Source: Kryptolebias marmoratus (taxonomy: Eukaryota > Chordata > Actinopteri > Cyprinodontiformes > Rivulidae). From it: a stretch of DNA of 64,000 bases. The position numbers and the translations under genes are program-made. Location: NCBI RefSeq assembly GCF_001649575.2, contig NC_051437.1:16138349-16202348 (forward strand), read 5' to 3'. Of the stretch, positions 38,001 to 50,812 are shown piece after piece (the first letter of the stretch is position 1; each line of letters begins with the position of its first letter). Under the pieces are notes generated by a model. It saw nothing but the letters and a program-made list of their open reading frames with translations, was not told where the DNA came from and did no database searches.

Positions 38001-40689
38001 ACTTCTGTCCAGCGATTGAGGGGTGCTCATCAACAGATAATGGGACCAAATAGCTGAATTTGGCCAGATGTGGATCCAGCAGTTGAGCCAACCCTCCTGC
38101 AGCAGGACTGAGATTAGAACAGGGTTGGGTCCTGAAGGATAAACCTTGTTTTCAGGGCTGGCACTGACCTCGCCAGCCACCAGACCCCCCCAGAGCACCT
38201 CAGAGACTCGTAACTATAGACAGCTGGAGTTTGAAACTGGACTGAAGAGCACTAAAAACTGAGCAATTTCTTTGAGAATTTAAATACCTGCAATTAAAGC
38301 TTTATGCCTGTGTTTAAGATTTAAAACTTGCTTCTTCTTTTATATTTTCTTATTTTCTATTTTCCTTTCTGTTTTATTATCACATCACCAAAACCCACAC
38401 ATTGCCTCTTTCTGCCTGTGTGGATGTTTATGTTCATTCACCGTATTTATACAAACCCAAGTGCAATCGTGTCAGCGAGAAGAGAGATGAAGATAGGAAG
38501 TACATTTATGAATAACAACACTGGAGAGTCAAATTTGTTTATACGACATCAGCAGCTGCAGCACTGTGGTGTAGAACTGACACACAGACAAATGGGAAAT
38601 CTTTTTTTGTTCTCTTTTTAACAAATTATCCTCATTTAGCAGGGGTTGGCTCAAGGGCCTGAGATTTTATAATCAGCTGTGGCCAACCTTTGATTAGCAG
38701 TGTTTCTGTTCATTATGGCTCATCTGTTTTATTTATTTTATTTTCTGTTGTCATAGGTATGCCGTGTGCTTTCATTTTTCAGAAGTGCTGAACAATATTT
38801 CCCTTTTCCGCTTTCTTTTCAGAATGAGAGGTTTTGTTGTCTTCATTGGAGAGTTTCTGTGCATAAATGTTACAGTAAATATTAAAAAAACAAAGAATCG
38901 TGATAAACGTCTAATAAAATTATGTGAAATATATTTAATAAGCAGGTAAATAAAGACAGTTTGGTTGCACTTGTCTCTATATTTAAGGAATCAAAATGTG
39001 ATTTTTTTTTTATTTACTATCCAAAGGTATTTGAAGGGAACAGTGTTTAAAATTAAGACACAATTCAAAAGCCAACATATTATGGGGATCTATAGGGCTT
39101 AATATCCACAGCTGTAAAAAACAGTAAGTGGTTTATAGTTTTGTAGCAACTTCTGCTTCCAGTTCATTTAACTTCATGAACTTCATGAACTTCATTCGGC
39201 TTCTTGCCAAACTACATTTTGCGCAGATAACAACAGCATGACTTTGCACTAAAGAAGCATATAGCTGTTAAACTTCCCTCTCCTCTTGACATGTTATTCA
39301 GAACTTGGCTAAGTTTTTTTAGTTTAATATATTTAAAAAAAAAGTGTTTACCCTCAGTTAAATATAAGGTTTGAATTACTGAAAATGATTCCTTCAAATG
39401 TATTCAACAATTTATAAATTTTTAAAGAATTGGAAGTATTACACCAAAACCCTGATGACTGTCTATTTAATCTAATAGACAGATCTAGAATTGGATCCAT
39501 CTGTAATTTATGGTCAGGTATTGTTTTAATAGCAGAGATACCTGATTTGGTAATTGGTCACATGGCAAAGTTCCGGCACCCTGTTAGGTTTGAAATGTGA
39601 ATGAAGCACTTGTCATTCATGAAGAACATCACTGAATGAATGTGTAATGTTTGTTGAGAGTACCTGCATGTTCAAATATCGTGGAAAACTGTTGCATACG
39701 TTTAGCTTTAGTCCAATAAAATACAGTGGTGAAAGTAAAAGTAAAAGTTGTGATCAATTAGAGTGGGCCTTTTTCTTTGAAAGAAGAAAATAATAACATA
39801 GAATAAATACAAACCAACATTTTAATGAAAACCAGGGGTTTGTCTAAAGAAAACCCTACAATATTGCTGTTGCAAAAGAATGAAAATAGTGAATGAAGTT
39901 CAGCTCATAACATCCGGACTAAACAGAGTCTAAACGATAAATGTCCTGTTTGCATTTCGTCCTGCCTCCTGTCACTGACATCTTATTATCCTGCTGCCGA
40001 ACAAAAGGTCTGCAGAGCATAGTCCTGATGCAGAGGGGGGTGGATTGGGTACAGCAAACAACCTTCACAAATGTATTTCTTTGTTAGGCGCTGTTTACTT
40101 TAGCAATTATTGTAGCAGCAACTTTCTTTTGTGTGTTGCCATTGTGGTGAACTCTGGTTTACGTCTTGGTTGAGAAACAGAGAGAAGGTTAAGGAAGAAA
40201 TGAAGCCAGATGAAGAGTGACAGAAGGCAGACGAAAACAGAGAAACACTTTAGGAAAGAATGACATGGCCCCAAGACAATGAAGCCATTAAAACCAGCTG
40301 ACAATTCCAGTGACTAAGTTCGCCACTTTGTATTCATACGAAACAGAGAAGAACATAAGGGTGGGATGAAAGACAGGGTCTGAATGTGCGCTATTTTTAG
40401 CAAAAACAAATTCTGACTACTTTGGCAAAGAAAGAAAAACCCAATGGAATGAGTAAAGTCTCTTCATGTGTGCACATACAGAAGATCCCGGACCAGATTG
40501 AAACCTTCACTGCACAGGCAGAGGTGAAGCTGGATACTATTAAGAACATTCAGGGCTCTGCAAAAACTAGTATCGACCATTTTCTCACCTTACAAGTTCA
40601 TAATCAGAGCAACACAAAGGAAACATTTCATTCAAAACCATTTAGCATTTTTTTTTTGCCTTTGTATTTCCAATTTCTACCTGGAGATT
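35011..40689. other. Non-coding sequence, no gene recognised
   Basis: AT-rich DNA with short chance reading frames. A stretch at about 37990-38215 is more GC-rich and repeat-like but was not assigned. Near 39172-39197 a 9-base unit (ACTTCATGA) is repeated almost three times. No exon or RNA gene was recognised. Confidence 0.4.
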
Positions 40690-41660
40690 CAAATCAATCA
40701 AATTTTATTTGTATAGCACATTTCAGCAGCAAGGCATTTCAAGGTGCTTTACATAATTAAAAAACAAAATAAAAACAGCACGTGACAATGAATAAACAGT
40801 AAGAAAGAGACAAACATCAANNNNNNNNNNNNNNNNNNNNNNNNNNNNNNNNNNNNNNNNNNNNNNNNNNNNNNNNNNNNNNNNNNNNNNNNNNNNNNNN
40901 NNNNNNNNNNNNNNNNNNNNNNNNNNNNNNNNNNNNNNNNNNNNNNNNNNNNNNNNNNNNNNNNNNNNNNNNNNNNNNNNNNNNNNNNNNNNNNNNNNNN
41001 NNNNNNNNNNNNNNNNNNNNNNNNNNNNNNNNNNNNNNNNNNNNNNNNNNNNNNNNNNNNNNNNNNNNNNNNNNNNNNNNNNNNNNNNNNNNNNNNNNNN
41101 NNNNNNNNNNNNNNNNNNNNNNNNNNNNNNNNNNNNNNNNNNNNNNNNNNNNNNNNNNNNNNNNNNNNNNNNNNNNNNNNNNNNNNNNNNNNNNNNNNNN
41201 NNNNNNNNNNNNNNNNNNNNNNNNNNNNNNNNNNNNNNNNNNNNNNNNNNNNNNNNNNNNNNNNNNNNNNNNNNNNNNNNNNNNNNNNNNNNNNNNNNNN
41301 NNNNNNNNNNNNNNNNNNNNNNNNNNNNNNNNNNNNNNNNNNNNNNNNNNNNNNNNNNNNNNNNNNNNNNNNNNNNNNNNNNNNNNNNNNNNNNNNNNNN
41401 NNNNNNNNNNNNNNNNNNNNNNNNNNNNNNNNNNNATAATAACTTCAGTTTTGTTTCTGTTCAGCTGGAGAAAGTTTTGGCACATCCACACATTTATCTG
41501 TTCTAAGCATCTATTCAGTGATTGGATGGGTTCAGAGTCACCTGGTGACATCGTGATGTAGAGCTGTGTATCATCTGCGTAGTTATGGTAGCTAATCTTA
41601 TTTCCTGTTATAACCTGAGCCAGTGGGAGCATATATATTGATATAGATTGACAACATGCA
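40690..41660 (-). mobile_element. L2-like LINE, 5'-truncated, interrupted by an assembly gap
   Basis: On the minus strand, sequence from about 41653 to the gap encodes [13 protein letters not shown], then [10 protein letters not shown] with an intact YADD reverse-transcriptase active site, then [20 protein letters not shown], the usual order in fish L2/CR1-group LINEs. On the other side of the gap, 40690-40765 read on the minus strand is a typical L2-type 3' end (GTAAAGCACCTTGAAATG ... GTGCTATACAAATAAAAT) finishing in TTGATTGATTTG-like short repeats. About 200 bases of reverse-transcriptase coding sequence are visible without a stop. The state of the rest is hidden by the gap. Confidence 0.7.
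40821..41435. other. Assembly gap (615 N)
   Basis: Unresolved bases inside the L2-like LINE. Any protein predicted across it is an artefact. Confidence 0.99.
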
Positions 41661-42378
41661 GCATGGATGATTGCTGGTTTGTTTCTGTAAACACTCCAGT
41701 GGTTGCTATCTTACAGTCTGGAAAGTGCTGATCTGCTGACTCATGCTTAAGAGGTGTTTTGACCCCCCCCCCCACATCTCAAAAACTTCCCAAGAATTCC
41801 AAATGTTATTGTGTTTATGTGTGTTTGTGGACAGCTGTCGATGGTTACTTGGGTAAACAGTGGACCGGGGCAGAGGAAAACTTTGACATCAGCATTAAAC
41901 TTTTGATGCTATAAGTCAGATTGTTTAGGACACGTTAATCTGAAATATTTAACCTTTGCTTAAGATCTGATGTCTCTAACTGAAAGCATTCCTTGACATG
42001 ACATGTGGCTTATTAAATTTGGAGGCCGTAAAATCTCTCAGCACATCATAGCAATGTTTAATCATTACACTGAAAAGACTTGAACGTGCGGTTTTACAGC
42101 CTTTTTCTCTGTGCATAAGCTAGCATGACACAGTAACCACATCCATCCTGGCTGAGGGGCCTGGCAGGCCTCAGAAGTAGGCTCAACAGACAGATGAGTG
42201 AATTTGAAGGTGTTCTGACTGAGTTAGTGTGGTTGCATCACACTTAATCAAACCTAATTCAGTCCTCCCTTCTGTCTTGCCAAGTCTTTTTCACCAATGC
42301 TAAAGACACTATGATTTTAACCTCTGGCCCTGACTGATTGTCACCAGGTGGTCTCAATAGCTTGTCAGCATGAATGAT

Positions 42379-42414
<36 letters not shown>

Positions 42415-43119
42415 TGCACATATGGAGATGACTCACAAAAGAACAATAACATGGAAAACCACCAACTTTCACTACATACACCCACGCCGACAGATACAGA
42501 TGTGATTTGAGCAGCTTGGAGCAGCATATGAATGTGTGTGTCCATGTATTTCTGTGTGTGTTTGAGTGAAAAAAAGTTTTTACACTGAAGTATTCACAGG
42601 TGTCTTTGGTCATTACCATGTGTTTACAGTTCTGTCTCACACTCTCAGTATGAAGGCTTATTCTTGATTCTTGTGGTGAAGTAGACAGCCATGGAAAATC
42701 GTTGCTGCGATGTTCTCAGACGCAATCAGTTAAACTCAATCTCATACATGCTGTCATGCACCTCGACCGGACACCAGCGCTGTGATGAGTATTGTTCAAA
42801 CGAAGCCAATTGCAATTAAATAATAACTCAATGGCAAACACACTTTGGCATAGATGTTTCTTTTTTATATAAAAAAAAGAAGCAGAAAATCTGAAGATGA
42901 GAGGATGTTGTGTAAATTTCATCTGTTGTGATTGTCATCAATTTCAAGAATAAAACTGAAGCCTTTCATTACATTCTGTCTATTGTAGTGGTTGAACCAA
43001 TTATTTTTAAAAAATAGGCATGCAGGAATTTCCAAACGTAATTTGGAAGTAATTTGGCGTGAACATGACTACATACATAAGTCTAATGGCCAGCTTTGTC
43101 ACCAGAATGAGATGCTGGC
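41661..43119. other. Non-coding sequence, no gene recognised
   Basis: Contains a C run near 41764-41775 and the TG tract listed separately. No exon or RNA gene was recognised. Confidence 0.45.
42381..42412. repeat. (TG)n microsatellite
   Basis: Sixteen TG units without interruption. Confidence 0.95.
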
Positions 43120-43288
43120 ATCCATCCATCCGTCCCTCCGTCCTTCCATCCATCCATCCATCCATCCATCCATCCATCCATCCATCCATCCATCCATCCA
43201 TCCATCCATCCATCCATCCATCCATCCATCCATCCATCCATCCATCCATCCATCCATCCATCCATCCATCCATCCATCCATCCATCCA
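43120..43288. repeat. (CATC)n tetranucleotide array
   Basis: About 35 perfect CATC units from 43147 onward, preceded by slightly degenerate units (CGTCCCTCCGTCCTT). It adjoins the 3' end of the dispersed repeat at 43289-43632 and reads GGAT on that strand, so it looks like an expansion of that repeat's tail. Trp-Met-Asp-Gly and Ile-His-Pro-Ser reading frames across it are not genes. Confidence 0.95.
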
Positions 43289-43632
43289 TTTTCTTTGCCT
43301 GCTTCTCCTTTCCGGGTCATGGGTAGCTGGTGCCAATTTCCAGCAGACACTATGTGAAAGGTTGGGCACACCCTGGACAGAGCCACATAGAGATAGACAA
43401 AACAACCAACCATTCACAGTCTCACTCACACCTAGTGCCAATTAAAAGTTATTAATTAATCTACAGTAACATGGATGTTTTTGCTCAGTGGGAGGAAACT
43501 GGAGTACTGGGAGAAAACCCAGGCATGCATGAGAAGAACATGCAAACTCCACACACAAAGGCCGTGAGGCAATTCTGCGAGCTTCTTCCTATGAGGCGAC
43601 AGCACTAACCACTGCTCCTCCTTTGCCGCCCA
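43289..43632 (-). repeat. Dispersed repeat with tRNA-like head (family S2), nearly full copy
   Basis: Read on the minus strand: GGCGGC head, AGCAGTGGTTAGTGCTGTCG, GTGTGGAGTTTGCATGTTC, GGTTTTCTCCCAGTACTCC, GTTTCCTCCCACTGAGC, CACTAGGTGTGAGTGAG, CTCTGTCCAGGGTGTGCCC and finally the GGAT tail. This is a very common repeat in teleost genomes. The head resembles a polymerase III A box; the B-box region (about 43580) is mutated in this copy. Whether it is a true SINE is inferred. Confidence 0.75.
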
Positions 43633-46600
43633 TCCCACAATATGTTTCTGCAAAACATAAAAGCTTATTGGGGCCTGTAAAGGAATGGTTGGAAGCACAG
43701 TAATGTTGGTTTCTTAAATTAAAAAAGGTCTGATTATCTGATTGATATCCTTAATATGTTGGTGAACATTAAAATTAATGCTGGAATTGGTTAAACTTTT
43801 CACAAAGTTGTTGAAGCATGAGCTACCATCATTCAATATTGCTACTGCTTGTACTCCAGGATGCTGATGCCAAATTTTTTGCATCTCCAAGATAGCACAA
43901 GGTTTAACAAAAATATCAGTACTAAATTCCATTGGATGAGAGTGGATTTGAACAGATGTTCATGTACATTTTACCCTGCAGACTGGATTGTGATCAGTTT
44001 ACTAAGTCTTCAGGATATACTGGTAATTTGACTTTTTATGCTTTGAGAGGCCTGGGACATCTTTACTACTGCAGACATCTTGATATCCTTGCTTTTGATA
44101 ATTAAAGACTGTTACTCTGGAACTGTGTACTTAGGATAATTGCCTGAGTCAAGTTTTCTTCCTGTCAGATAGTAACAAACATTGAGAAATAAACCTGGAA
44201 CCATTAAAGTGTTTACACGTGAAAACTGTGGAAAAAAATTCTCAGAGAGCCTACATTTATGGCTTCCTGGTGACAGTTTCATAACTCTTCTGTCAAAAAA
44301 ATCAACAAAGATAGATGGCTCTTGGAAATATACAGTTTAAAGCAACTCAAGGTGTAACAAGCAGTTAATTTATACATGGTGTCATACATATTTCTTTTTC
44401 TCGCTAGCCTTTTCTCTAGAGCCTTTTCCTGCATAAAGTAAGGAACAATGTTTTTTAAAGTGAGACTGGTGTGTCTCTTAATGACTGTGATACAAACAGA
44501 ACAGAGTAAAACCTTTTGTGAGTTTAATAGATGTCGAGGCTAAAATTGGACAAAATATTTGGGCTCAACTTGATTCAACATGGCAGCCAGTTCATCAGCC
44601 TTAGAAAACACAAAAATAATTGTTATATATCTATATAGTATATACTATCTATTTATGGTACCTGCAACACATACTTTGAGCATTAATGGGTCTCATGAGA
44701 TCTTTGTTTAAAATTTTAGCATTAACTGTTGACGTCAACTTTGTCTGCTTGTTAGCAAAATATCTCATTAAACAAGAAAATAATCACCGGCTTTACATCT
44801 ACAAATGATTAACTTGGAATCACAACTAATGACCTTAAAAAACAGAAAAATGACCATAACTAAGTCAGTTTCTCAGATACTGAGCTAAAATTTGATGTTG
44901 TAGTAGCTGAGAAACATTCCCAACACATCATACTCTGAGCACTAACAGATCCTTGTTTAACAATTTGGCAAACAAGACAGCAGGCAAAATGTATTCCCTC
45001 AAGAAATGATAGGCCTTTTATTTTGTTTATGTTTCAGCAATCACTAAAAATAACGGAAGAAAAAAGAAACATGACTTTCCTATATTCGAATTTTCACATT
45101 GTTATCTTAGAAATATTCTACTGGAAAGATCTACACACAGGCCAAATACTCACTGCAGGCCCTGTGCAGCTGAGCACGACCGAGTCTAATAGGTGGTAAT
45201 TGTCATGTTTCCCGTTTATTTTTAATGTCGCCAGGGTTATTACAAGAGAGCCATTCAGACCTGTGGTTTTGGGTTGCATCTGTGTGTCTTCTTGTTCACA
45301 AGAGTGTGACCAGGGGCAGTGCCATCTGTTGAATAAAATATCATCCGCATATGGATGCGCAGACACTGCTTGCACACAATGAAGCATGCAGAAGACAAAA
45401 GCAACGCAAAATTCAACTAAAGTACAGCTCAAGTTCATCAGTCACATTTATAATCGCCTGTTGATTAGTCTTCATTGATGTGGCTGTAAACAGAGGGCGC
45501 ATGTCCACATGAAAGGCACACACACACATGAACACATAAGCACTTTGACACATACTAAATAAAAGATTGGACCCTAGTAAACCAATCCTGCCCACATATG
45601 CTGAGCACAGCATGAGCAGCATGCAGCATTGTACTGCTCTATGACATTCTGCAGGCTTGAGTTTCAATTTGCTAACCATAACATAGGTCAGAGTTTAGGT
45701 GGAGGGGGGGTTAGATTGAGAGGTTACTGTTTTCCCAGCTAATCAAAATGACATGTGTTTTGCCATTACCTATTGCTTTGCCGCTAATGTTATTGTTTAG
45801 CACTAAAACCTTTACTAGTTGTAGAACAAAACAACACAAGAAAATCTTTTTTTTTGTTTGTTTGTTTTAAAGTCATTAGGTGGCATATTTTTAGCGGCAC
45901 AAGACCTTGGAGCGCACGCACTTAGCATGCCTAGAGGAATGTGCTGGTTTTGAGGAGAGGAGAGACAATGACGCCTTCTAAGCCAAAATTCAAAATAAAC
46001 ATAACTCATAATGACAAATTATGGCATCTGAATGGCAAATGCAGCCAGACTTTCCTTTAACTGGATGGTCAAACAGCGTACAATGCTTGAATTCTGATCA
46101 CTTTAAAAGCCATAAAAGGGACAAAAATGTACGTAGTTTGCAGAATGCCTTATTCATACCATGCAGCACCATTAGATTGAATATAGCATTGCATTATTAC
46201 ACATTTAATGAAATGGAGGTTTTAGTCTGGTTAGTTACAGTAATGTAATTATCAAGCTGTTCGTTTTTTATCTAAACAAGTAGAGTTGAAACAAGCTGCA
46301 CCTTTTTGCGGGGACTTAGCCTTCATTTGGATGTCTCCAGTCTACAGATCCTTGATTCTAAAACCAGAATACTTGAACACTGAGATATTAATATAATTAC
46401 TTGAAATGGGAATGTGAATGCTTGGTGGGAGTTCACTTTAACAGCGTATTTCCACTGGGTGAACTTTTTCACTGCCTAATCATAGATAATTACTTAACCT
46501 TTGGGGAAGTTGTGTCATAATTGTGTAAGTGTGTGGGTGTGAGAGTGTATGGGTTTGACTGCATGCACATAAAAAAGCATGCTAACAGCACGAGTGAAGG

Positions 46601-46985
46601 AAGACGATGACTGCTGCTCATAATGAGCTACAGTGTGTTTCATTAATTCACCTCATAAAGCAAAGGAAAGACCACCACTGATCCAGACCTCATGTTTTAT
46701 GCGAGCAAGCTACTCTTTTATACACATGAAGTTCTCATTTAGGTTTTCTGCTGCTTGCTGAATCGTGAAAACCTTTTTTTTTTACTGTATCTAATCCACC
46801 CTGTTGAGGGTCATAGAACGCTTGAACCCAGATTTAGAGGCTTATTTCCCCCCTTTTTACTGTAGGATTTGATATCTTTAACAGGTAAAACACTTTAATG
46901 ACTTGGGACTGCTACATTCACATTGCAAGTGTTGCTTAAGTACTGATGTATGCTTGAATTTTCTCTGTTGTAGTGCCCACCCTCT

Positions 46986-46986
<1 letters not shown>
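43633..46986. other. Non-coding sequence, no gene recognised
   Basis: AT-rich, with short chance reading frames. It holds one copy of a 22-base string at 44179-44200 that recurs exactly at 47242-47263, and repeat-like text around 44560-44960 with internal similarity (ACTTTGAGCATTAATGG and ACTCTGAGCACTAACAG). Confidence 0.4.

Positions 46987-47032
<46 letters not shown>
46987..47032. repeat. (CA)n microsatellite, first of a pair
   Basis: About 23 CA units. Separated from a second CA tract by 15 bases of other sequence. Confidence 0.96.
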
Positions 47033-47036
<4 letters not shown>

Positions 47037-47046
47037 AAAAACTTGA

Positions 47047-47047
<1 letters not shown>

Positions 47048-47115
<68 letters not shown>
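47048..47115. repeat. (CA)n microsatellite, second of a pair
   Basis: About 34 CA units on the same strand as the tract just before it. The two may be one tract interrupted by a small insertion. Confidence 0.96.
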
Positions 47116-47118
<3 letters not shown>

Positions 47119-50100
47119 TTGTGTCAAAGATTTCCACCAAGTTGCTTTAATGAATTCAAATACACCCCAAAATTTAAACTAAGAGTAGCTGAAATGTGCA
47201 ATTGCTAATGTGCATCATGTCAGGACTGTTACTAGAAACAGACATTGAGAAATAAACCTGGAATGTTTATTTTAGTCCAATTGTAGCCTAGACATCTATT
47301 AATCTCACAAACGTTTTACTCTACTCTGTCACTACAATACCAACATAAGGGTTTGTATTTTGTTTGCAATGCAAATTGATTCAAACACATATTGAAGTGT
47401 TTAAAGCATTTCTTTAAGAGTTTTGAAATAGGTCTGCCTTAGAGTGCTTAAAAAGACCATTAGATGATGGTTTATGAGAACACTTGGCTGGGTTCTTCAA
47501 CATTGCACAAAGTGTGCAGGTTTCTCCATTGCTTTATAAGGCAGATGAAGACAAGTTTACAACTTGTTTATGATTCACGAGCTTGCTGGAGATCATTTTA
47601 AATATGGTCTCTCTTGTATTAAACAATTTCTCTGTGTCCAGCCAAGACACGTCCATTCAGATTTGACCATTGGATCGTTTTATTGCTGTGATAAGGCCTT
47701 CACCTTCACTGGCTCCAGCCTTTTGATGTCAGTGCATAAATGATGCAAGAAGCAGGCTCCTCCTCTGATGTGTGCAACAAATATGTTTCTTTTGACTGCA
47801 GCATAATCTGAGCACATTTTCACCATCATCTGTTTACATGTCTGATAGATGAAGCCTACCTTGGCTCTGAATGCTGTGTTTCAGGAATCATTCATAAAGC
47901 ATTAAGAACACAAGTATGGGCTGGCAGAAATTCCACTTGCTTGAAGGTTAAATTGGTCTTTGTTTAAGCAGTAAAAATTCCTGCCATTTCTTCAAGGCAG
48001 CATTAAACCCTGTGTTTATAACACATCCAACCTAACTTTCCTTTAGTTGAAGAATTTCATTAAAAGCTCTTTATATACATGTGGAAATTCACTCATTTAT
48101 TGGATAACATTTTTTATCAAACATTTCAGTTCTTTTAAAATAAAATAGGTGATTTAAATCAATCCAGTACAGTTTAAAAAGCATTTACTTATATAATGTT
48201 TATTACATTTTTTTTGTATTGCTAATGACAGTTTCACTTTTATTATCTAGGTTTTAGAAGATCAATCTTTACTAGAGCTTTAAAATTTTGATGTTCACAT
48301 CTGACTTCTTCCCTCTTCCTCCCTTTTTTTAGTTTCTTTTGTTCTTTGCCAGATTCCTGTTATTTACTGTGGCTTTATTTTTTTGGCATTCTTGCCTTCC
48401 ATGAGCCCAGTTCAAGACTTTCCATCTTCCTGCTTCAGCAGTGATGTTAGTTTTGTTTCAGTTAGTTTATCTGACCTGTCTACCTCCAGACCATTAGTCC
48501 TGCGTTTAGGTCCTGTTCCCTCACCAAACATGGCATGTGGCAAATGGATTTGGCCAGATGTGGACCCTGGTAGAGTTCACAACCCTACATCAAATAGTTA
48601 GAAGGTTTTATTCCACTTTTGGTAAGCTTGCTGCTGCAAACCTCAGTGTAAGTCGATATTCAAAGACTGTTTTTCTGTCTTTAAATAGAGACGACTTTGC
48701 TGTGAAGATCCAATCTTTTGTGTTTCCTGCAAAATACAGAAAACTTAAAGGTAAAGAACTCAAGGAAAGCCTCCACATAATGTGCCACTCAAGCCATTAG
48801 ACTATGTTGGGGTCAGGTCCAGCTTACACCTCATCAGGTGCATAATCCACAGGCACCCAGACAGTTCCAGGCTGATCAAGGAATGTGACAAAATCTGTCT
48901 GTACTATCTATGAAAGGTGATATTTGATGTGGAATGGACATGAAATGTCCCCAGATTCCACCTGAACCCACATCCCACACCTTTACCTGGAAATGAATCC
49001 TAGTGGGGGACAGAAGGACATAGAGGGGAGAAAAATGGTTGGAAGAAGGAACCAAAATTGTGCCTGTACCCATCTTTTATGAACCCAACACTCATTGCCA
49101 TCTATCTTTTCTCTTTCCCACCCCTGCTGACCCTAGCCAGGACACAGATCCGGTGTCCCCCTTTGAAGTTTAGGATGGGATCAAACAGAGAGCAGGCGTT
49201 TGATATGGCAGCTCCACAGCCACCAGGAACCTAACAGACAATGACCTGGGCCAAAAGATGTGTGTGAAAAAAGAAAAAGAGAGACAGAGAGAGAGAGCAA
49301 AAAAAGAAAGAAAACGAAAAGAGACAGAACCAGAGAAACCGTCACAGCTATGAGCTTGCTTTGGTGCATTGTGTTGTTGGTGTCAGTGGTCTATTTAGCT
49401 TATTTATTGACAGTGAAGCATTTTTATATGCTATAACTATAATGAAGCCAGTCAGAAAAAACATACAGTACATCTGGAATTCAGCTAATTATCAATTTTG
49501 CAGTTCAGAAATATTGTTGGGCTGCAAAATATCTAAAAAAAATAAAACCTCATGATCCTAAATCACCTCATAACAAAGTTTTGTGTTTGCAAAAAAAACA
49601 ACTTATAATAAACGTATTCTTTCTTATTAAACTAAAATCTTAGTCACAAACCTCAAGTGGCTTTTGCCCCACTCACAGTCACAAATCTCAAAACAAATCG
49701 CTCCAGGTTTGCTTTTAGCTACAGAAATACAAGTCAGCAGGAAACTGCTTGTGGCATGGATAGTGGTCAAAAACTAAACAGTTATATGTTGAAATGCTTG
49801 TTCTTTTTACCAAAGTCTTTTTGTTGCTTCTGGTAATTGTTTTCAGATATGGACCATTTTGGCCTTTTCAAACGTTTTTGCTGAACTAACGGATTGGTAA
49901 ATTTATTGTGTAATCTACTCACCAGTTTGTGGTCAATTACAGTTGGCATGTTACATTATACATTACAGCTGTGGATAAATTATGTGATATAGGCATAACA
50001 TTAAGTCCATCCATCCATTTTCCTTTATAACATTTTGGTTGTAGGTACAGAAATAATTGTACTGTGCAAGAATCCTTTTTATTGTAGCAGACATCGTCAT

Positions 50101-50204
50101 TAAACAATATGATTAATATTTTTGTTTAATATAACTCCTGTAAGCTAAGCAACACACACGTAGTCTTGACTCAACTCTAATTCTCACCTTATACATCTGA
50201 CCAT
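47116..50204. other. Non-coding sequence, possible old retroelement remnants
   Basis: No gene recognised. The stretch 48300-48540 is T/C-rich and ends TTTAGGTCCTGTTCCCTCAC, reminiscent of the 3' edge of some fish LTR retrotransposons, but no partner LTR, primer site or protein was found. Around 48770-49260 the sequence is less AT-rich and unassigned. A short CCATCCATCC trace lies near 50008. Confidence 0.35.
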
Positions 50205-50812
50205 AAAGGGATAGTTCAGATTGTTTTGAATTGGGGTTCTGTGTAAAGGTAATGAAAAAATAATATCTTACCTGTCGTAGATAGCTCTTTGATTCGTGTA
50301 TTAATGATCTGATTGGCTAGTCTAGGCGGGTCATGACTAAAGTAGATTGTTGCCATCTTAAAACAACTCCAATCTCATATTACTACATGTTTTTGAAAAT
50401 GCTGTTTTATAAACCTTTATATTGCCATAATTTTTTGCAAATTCTGTGGCTGCTTGCAAGTGCTAACTGCAGCAGCTAATCCTTCCAGCAAGATTCTGAT
50501 CACACCAGATAATAATATTTATGCTGGAATAGCTGTGTAATCTAAACCTGACATTGATGTAATGGTTTATTAAATAGCGTTTGCATGAGCCACTGTGACA
50601 GTTTTGAAAGTGAAGTTTTTGTTTTTAAAAACAGCAGCAATCTGCTTTGGTCTTGGTCTCACTCAGACTGATCATTAGCTTGTCAGTATGTTTAGATTTA
50701 AGGTTAATTTATTTAAACTGAGTTTGTTTAGAAAGCTATCTACAACAGGTAACATTTTCATTGTTCAAAACCTTTCCACTGAACCCTACCTTAAAAGACT
50801 TAAACCATCTCA
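50205..50812. mobile_element. Non-autonomous inverted-repeat element (MITE-like), copy C
   Basis: The longest copy (about 0.6 kb). The left end AAAGGGATAGTTCAGATTG pairs with the reverse-complemented right end GAGATGGTTTAAGTCTTT, and the similarity continues to a GGGTTC-type stretch about 30 bases in. The interior includes AAAGTAGATTG, TTAAAACAACTCCAAT and a second inverted AGCAATCTGCTTTGGTC block, so it is partly palindromic over its whole length. Confidence 0.65.

Noticed and set aside
40817..41632. A 271-residue minus-strand protein
   Set aside because: All but the first 65 or so residues are undetermined gap bases. The visible part is LINE reverse transcriptase.
43120..43288. Possible CRISPR-like array
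   Set aside because: The unit is a 4-base simple repeat with no spacers, and the DNA is from a vertebrate.
43007..43445. Several reading frames of 70-145 codons with Trp-Met-Asp-Gly or Ile-His-Pro-Ser repeats
   Set aside because: They are translations of the CATC tetranucleotide array in different frames, with no independent coding signal.
48300..48540. Possible LTR-retrotransposon edge
   Set aside because: Only composition and a short end phrase are suggestive. No second LTR, primer-binding site or polyprotein was seen.
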